Part shown: in pieces, positions 4,741 through 5,460 of the stretch
How the letters are laid out: every line of letters starts with the position of its first letter
Position numbering within the stretch: position 1 is the first letter of the stretch
Assembly: GCA_021404985.1 (NCBI GenBank)
Contig: QWHP01000379.1
Location: 1-5,460 of the forward strand
DNA length: 5,460 nt
Reading direction: 5' to 3'
Source of the DNA: Actinobacteria bacterium ATB1
Lineage (GTDB): Bacteria; Actinomycetota; Acidimicrobiia; UBA2766
The notes under the pieces: model-generated
What the model was told of the DNA's origin: nothing
The model's input: only the letters and a program-made list of their open reading frames with translations
The model's database searches: none
Program-made: the position numbers and the translations under genes

Positions 4741-4779
4741 CTGGGAACATCTCCCAACCCACACTCATCGCGGAGCGCC
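4741..4779 (-). repeat. ISL3 terminal inverted repeat, right
   Basis: This is the right arm of the same repeat, containing TCCCAACCCA (4752-4761) and TCATCGCGGAG (4765-4775). It starts directly after the truncated transposase frame ends, marking the internal deletion joint at about 4728-4741. Confidence 0.72.
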
Positions 4780-4971
4780 CCGAAACCGGCGTGTCCGGGT
4801 TGTGCTGGTTCGGGCCCGATTCGTGAGAACTTTCCCTACTCGCCTCAAGGGCCGTCCGCCGCCGGCCTGCGCTGCGCTGCGGCCCGCGGCTCCCGGCCAG
4901 GACGAAGCCAGGCTCAGGCCAAATCGAGGAACAGCTACGCCAGCGTGACGGTTTTCTGTCATGAAGTGGGT
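4780..4971. other. Non-coding stretch between the ISL3 derivative and the broken antitoxin
   Basis: I find no convincing gene here. A very GC-rich part at about 4849-4900 contains a GGGCCG/CGGCCC pair (4849-4854 with 4880-4885) around a 25-base loop, and repeated GCTGC units at 4871-4880. It should also hold the promoter of the interrupted antitoxin gene, but I see no clear -10 box. Confidence 0.3.
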
Positions 4972-5118
4972 TTGGCTCGGAAGAAGACGACGGTGTACGT
5001 GGACGAGGACCTGCTGCGCGCGGCGAAGGTCTACGCGGCCCGCAAAGACCTACGTGACTCCGACGTGTTCGAAGAAAAAGAGACCGGGGCTTGTCAAGTG
5101 GTTTGTGTAAGGACGTGA
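4972..5118 (+). pseudogene. Ribbon-helix-helix antitoxin, N-terminal part, interrupted by IS256
   Basis: From a TTG at 4972 (or GTG two codons earlier) the frame reads ARKKTTVYVDEDLLRAAKVY, then AARKDLRDSDVFEE. This is a ribbon-helix-helix N-terminus: strand KKTTVYVDE, helix DLLRAAKVYAAR, and start of the second helix. Related antitoxins continue with an ALRRYL-like segment and a toxin-binding tail. Here similarity stops after FEE at 5076, exactly where the IS256-family end begins, and translation runs about 14 codons into the element to a stop at 5116. A toxin gene may once have followed, or may persist beyond the element. It differs in sequence from the vapB at 3899. Confidence 0.68.
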
Positions 5119-5460
5119 GTGTCTTTCATATTGTGAGTCGTCCGGGGAATGCGATGGCGAGCGCGTTGAGTGCTCGTTTCCAGCCGTGCGTGCCGGTTCC
5201 GAGGTCGCCTCCGCGGGTGTTGCCGATGTTTCTGATGGCGAGGTAGAGGATCTTGTAGACGGCGTCCTCGGTGGGGAAGTGCCCGCGTGTCTTGGTGACC
5301 TTGCGCAGCTGGTAGTTGAGGCTCTCGATCGCGTTCGTCGTGTAGATGATCTTGCGGATCGCCGGGTCGAAGGCGAGGAAGGGCACGAAGCGGTCCCAGT
5401 TGCGTCGCCAGAGCTCGACGATGGCCGGGTAGCGCTCGCCCCATTCGAGTTCGAAGTCGT
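5080..5460 (-). mobile_element. IS256-family insertion sequence, 3' end; runs off the window
   Basis: The transposase C-terminus (5126 to the window edge) is followed by about 40 bases to the point where antitoxin coding similarity ends. The sequence just inside, containing CTTGTCAAGTGG and TTGTGTAAGG, is where the terminal repeat should lie; it resembles ends I associate with actinobacterial IS256 elements. The boundary is placed between 5077 and 5090. The other end and any target duplication lie outside the window. Confidence 0.72.
5126..5460 (-). CDS. IS256-family (Transposase_mut) transposase, C-terminal part
   Basis: The frame is open from the window edge (DFELEWGERYPAIVELWRRN) through WDRFVPFLAFDPAIRKIIYT and TNAIESLNYQLRKVTKTRG to a TGA at 5126. 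The TTNAIESLN motif carries the conserved glutamate that I take as the third catalytic acid of mutator-type transposases. The following LRKVTKTRGHFPTEDAVYKI and WKRALNALAIAFPGR are typical of the family C-terminus. About 110 residues are visible and no frame change is seen, so this copy may be intact and recent. The N-terminal two-thirds, including the first two catalytic aspartates, lie outside the window. Confidence 0.88.
   Translation of the reverse strand, partial: DFELEWGERYPAIVELWRRNWDRFVPFLAFDPAIRKIIYTTNAIESLNYQLRKVTKTRGHFPTEDAVYKILYLAIRNIGNTRGGDLGTGTHGWKRALNALAIAFPGRLTI

Larger units (their letters stand above)
4205..4779 (+). mobile_element. Internally deleted ISL3-family element with both ends
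   Basis: The ends form an imperfect inverted repeat of about 39 bp. CTCCGCGATGA at 4209-4219 pairs with 4765-4775, TGGGTTGGGA at 4223-4232 pairs with 4752-4761, and TTTCCAG at 4237-4243 pairs with 4741-4747 with one mismatch. All share one register (coordinates sum to 8984). Both ends start with GG, as in the ISL3 family. Inside is only the first third of an ISL3 transposase, and the right end begins about six bases after its stop, so the middle and 3' part of the gene have been lost while the right terminus is kept. The bases next to the two ends (GGATTAGT and CCGAAACC) are not a duplication. The length is about 575 bp. Confidence 0.72.

Noticed and set aside
4205..4768. Long minus-strand open frame running upstream of vapB through the ISL3 derivative
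   Set aside because: It is the antisense of the ISL3 transposase fragment and terminal repeats; only the part from 4159 (or 4171) onward has RHH similarity and a proper start.
4849..4885. GGGCCG/CGGCCC hairpin as a transcription terminator
   Set aside because: The 25-base loop and lack of a T-run make it weak, and no gene clearly ends just before it.
4765..4962. 65-residue minus-strand open frame
   Set aside because: Arg-, Gly- and Ala-rich composition, no ribosome-binding site, and it overlaps the right end of the ISL3 derivative.
1..5460. CRISPR array, tRNA, rRNA or origin of replication
   Set aside because: No regularly spaced repeats, no cloverleaf-like sequence and no iteron or AT-rich origin-like region was seen on either strand.

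Overview
The window is high-GC DNA of actinobacterial character. I base this on GC-rich codon use, AGGAGG-type and apparently leaderless starts, and transposase families that look actinobacterial. It reads as an accessory region in which insertion sequences and their remnants alternate with small toxin-antitoxin (TA) type modules. I see no housekeeping gene, no tRNA or rRNA and no CRISPR array.

Layout, left to right. (1) About 1-1540: an almost complete IS3-family element on the minus strand. OrfA is intact, a GGGAAAA slippery site leads into OrfB, and OrfB keeps its DD(35)E residues but carries two frame changes. (2) About 1545-2166: the 5' part of an IS30-family transposase gene (minus strand). 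It is frameshifted once and cut off before its catalytic domain, where the IS3 element begins. (3) 2237-3002: a minus-strand two-gene module with a DUF6932-like nucleotidyltransferase-fold protein first and an XRE-type DNA-binding protein second. (4) About 3125-3440: the first 50 or so codons of one ISL3-family transposase (plus strand), perhaps inside a mini-element. (5) 3522-4159: an intact minus-strand pair of a ribbon-helix-helix antitoxin and a PIN-domain toxin, joined by a TGATG overlap. (6) 4205-4779: an internally deleted ISL3-family element with both terminal inverted repeats still visible. (7) 4972-5076: the N-terminal half of a second ribbon-helix-helix antitoxin (plus strand). (8) About 5080-5460: the 3' end of an IS256-family element (minus strand), which interrupts that antitoxin gene and runs off the window.

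The two intact TA-like operons share an arrangement. Each starts on the minus strand close to the left end of a plus-strand ISL3 remnant. Each has a TANNNT -10 box six or seven bases before its start codon, suggesting a leaderless message. Each has a repeat overlapping that promoter or start that could be the binding site of its own DNA-binding partner. The most notable observations are the small ISL3 derivatives, the operator-like repeats, the nucleotidyltransferase-XRE pair whose 3' end seems to have lost an ATGA overlap, and the RHH gene interrupted by IS256. Several transposase genes and the nucleotidyltransferase show single-base frame changes in short runs, which could be real decay or sequence error.
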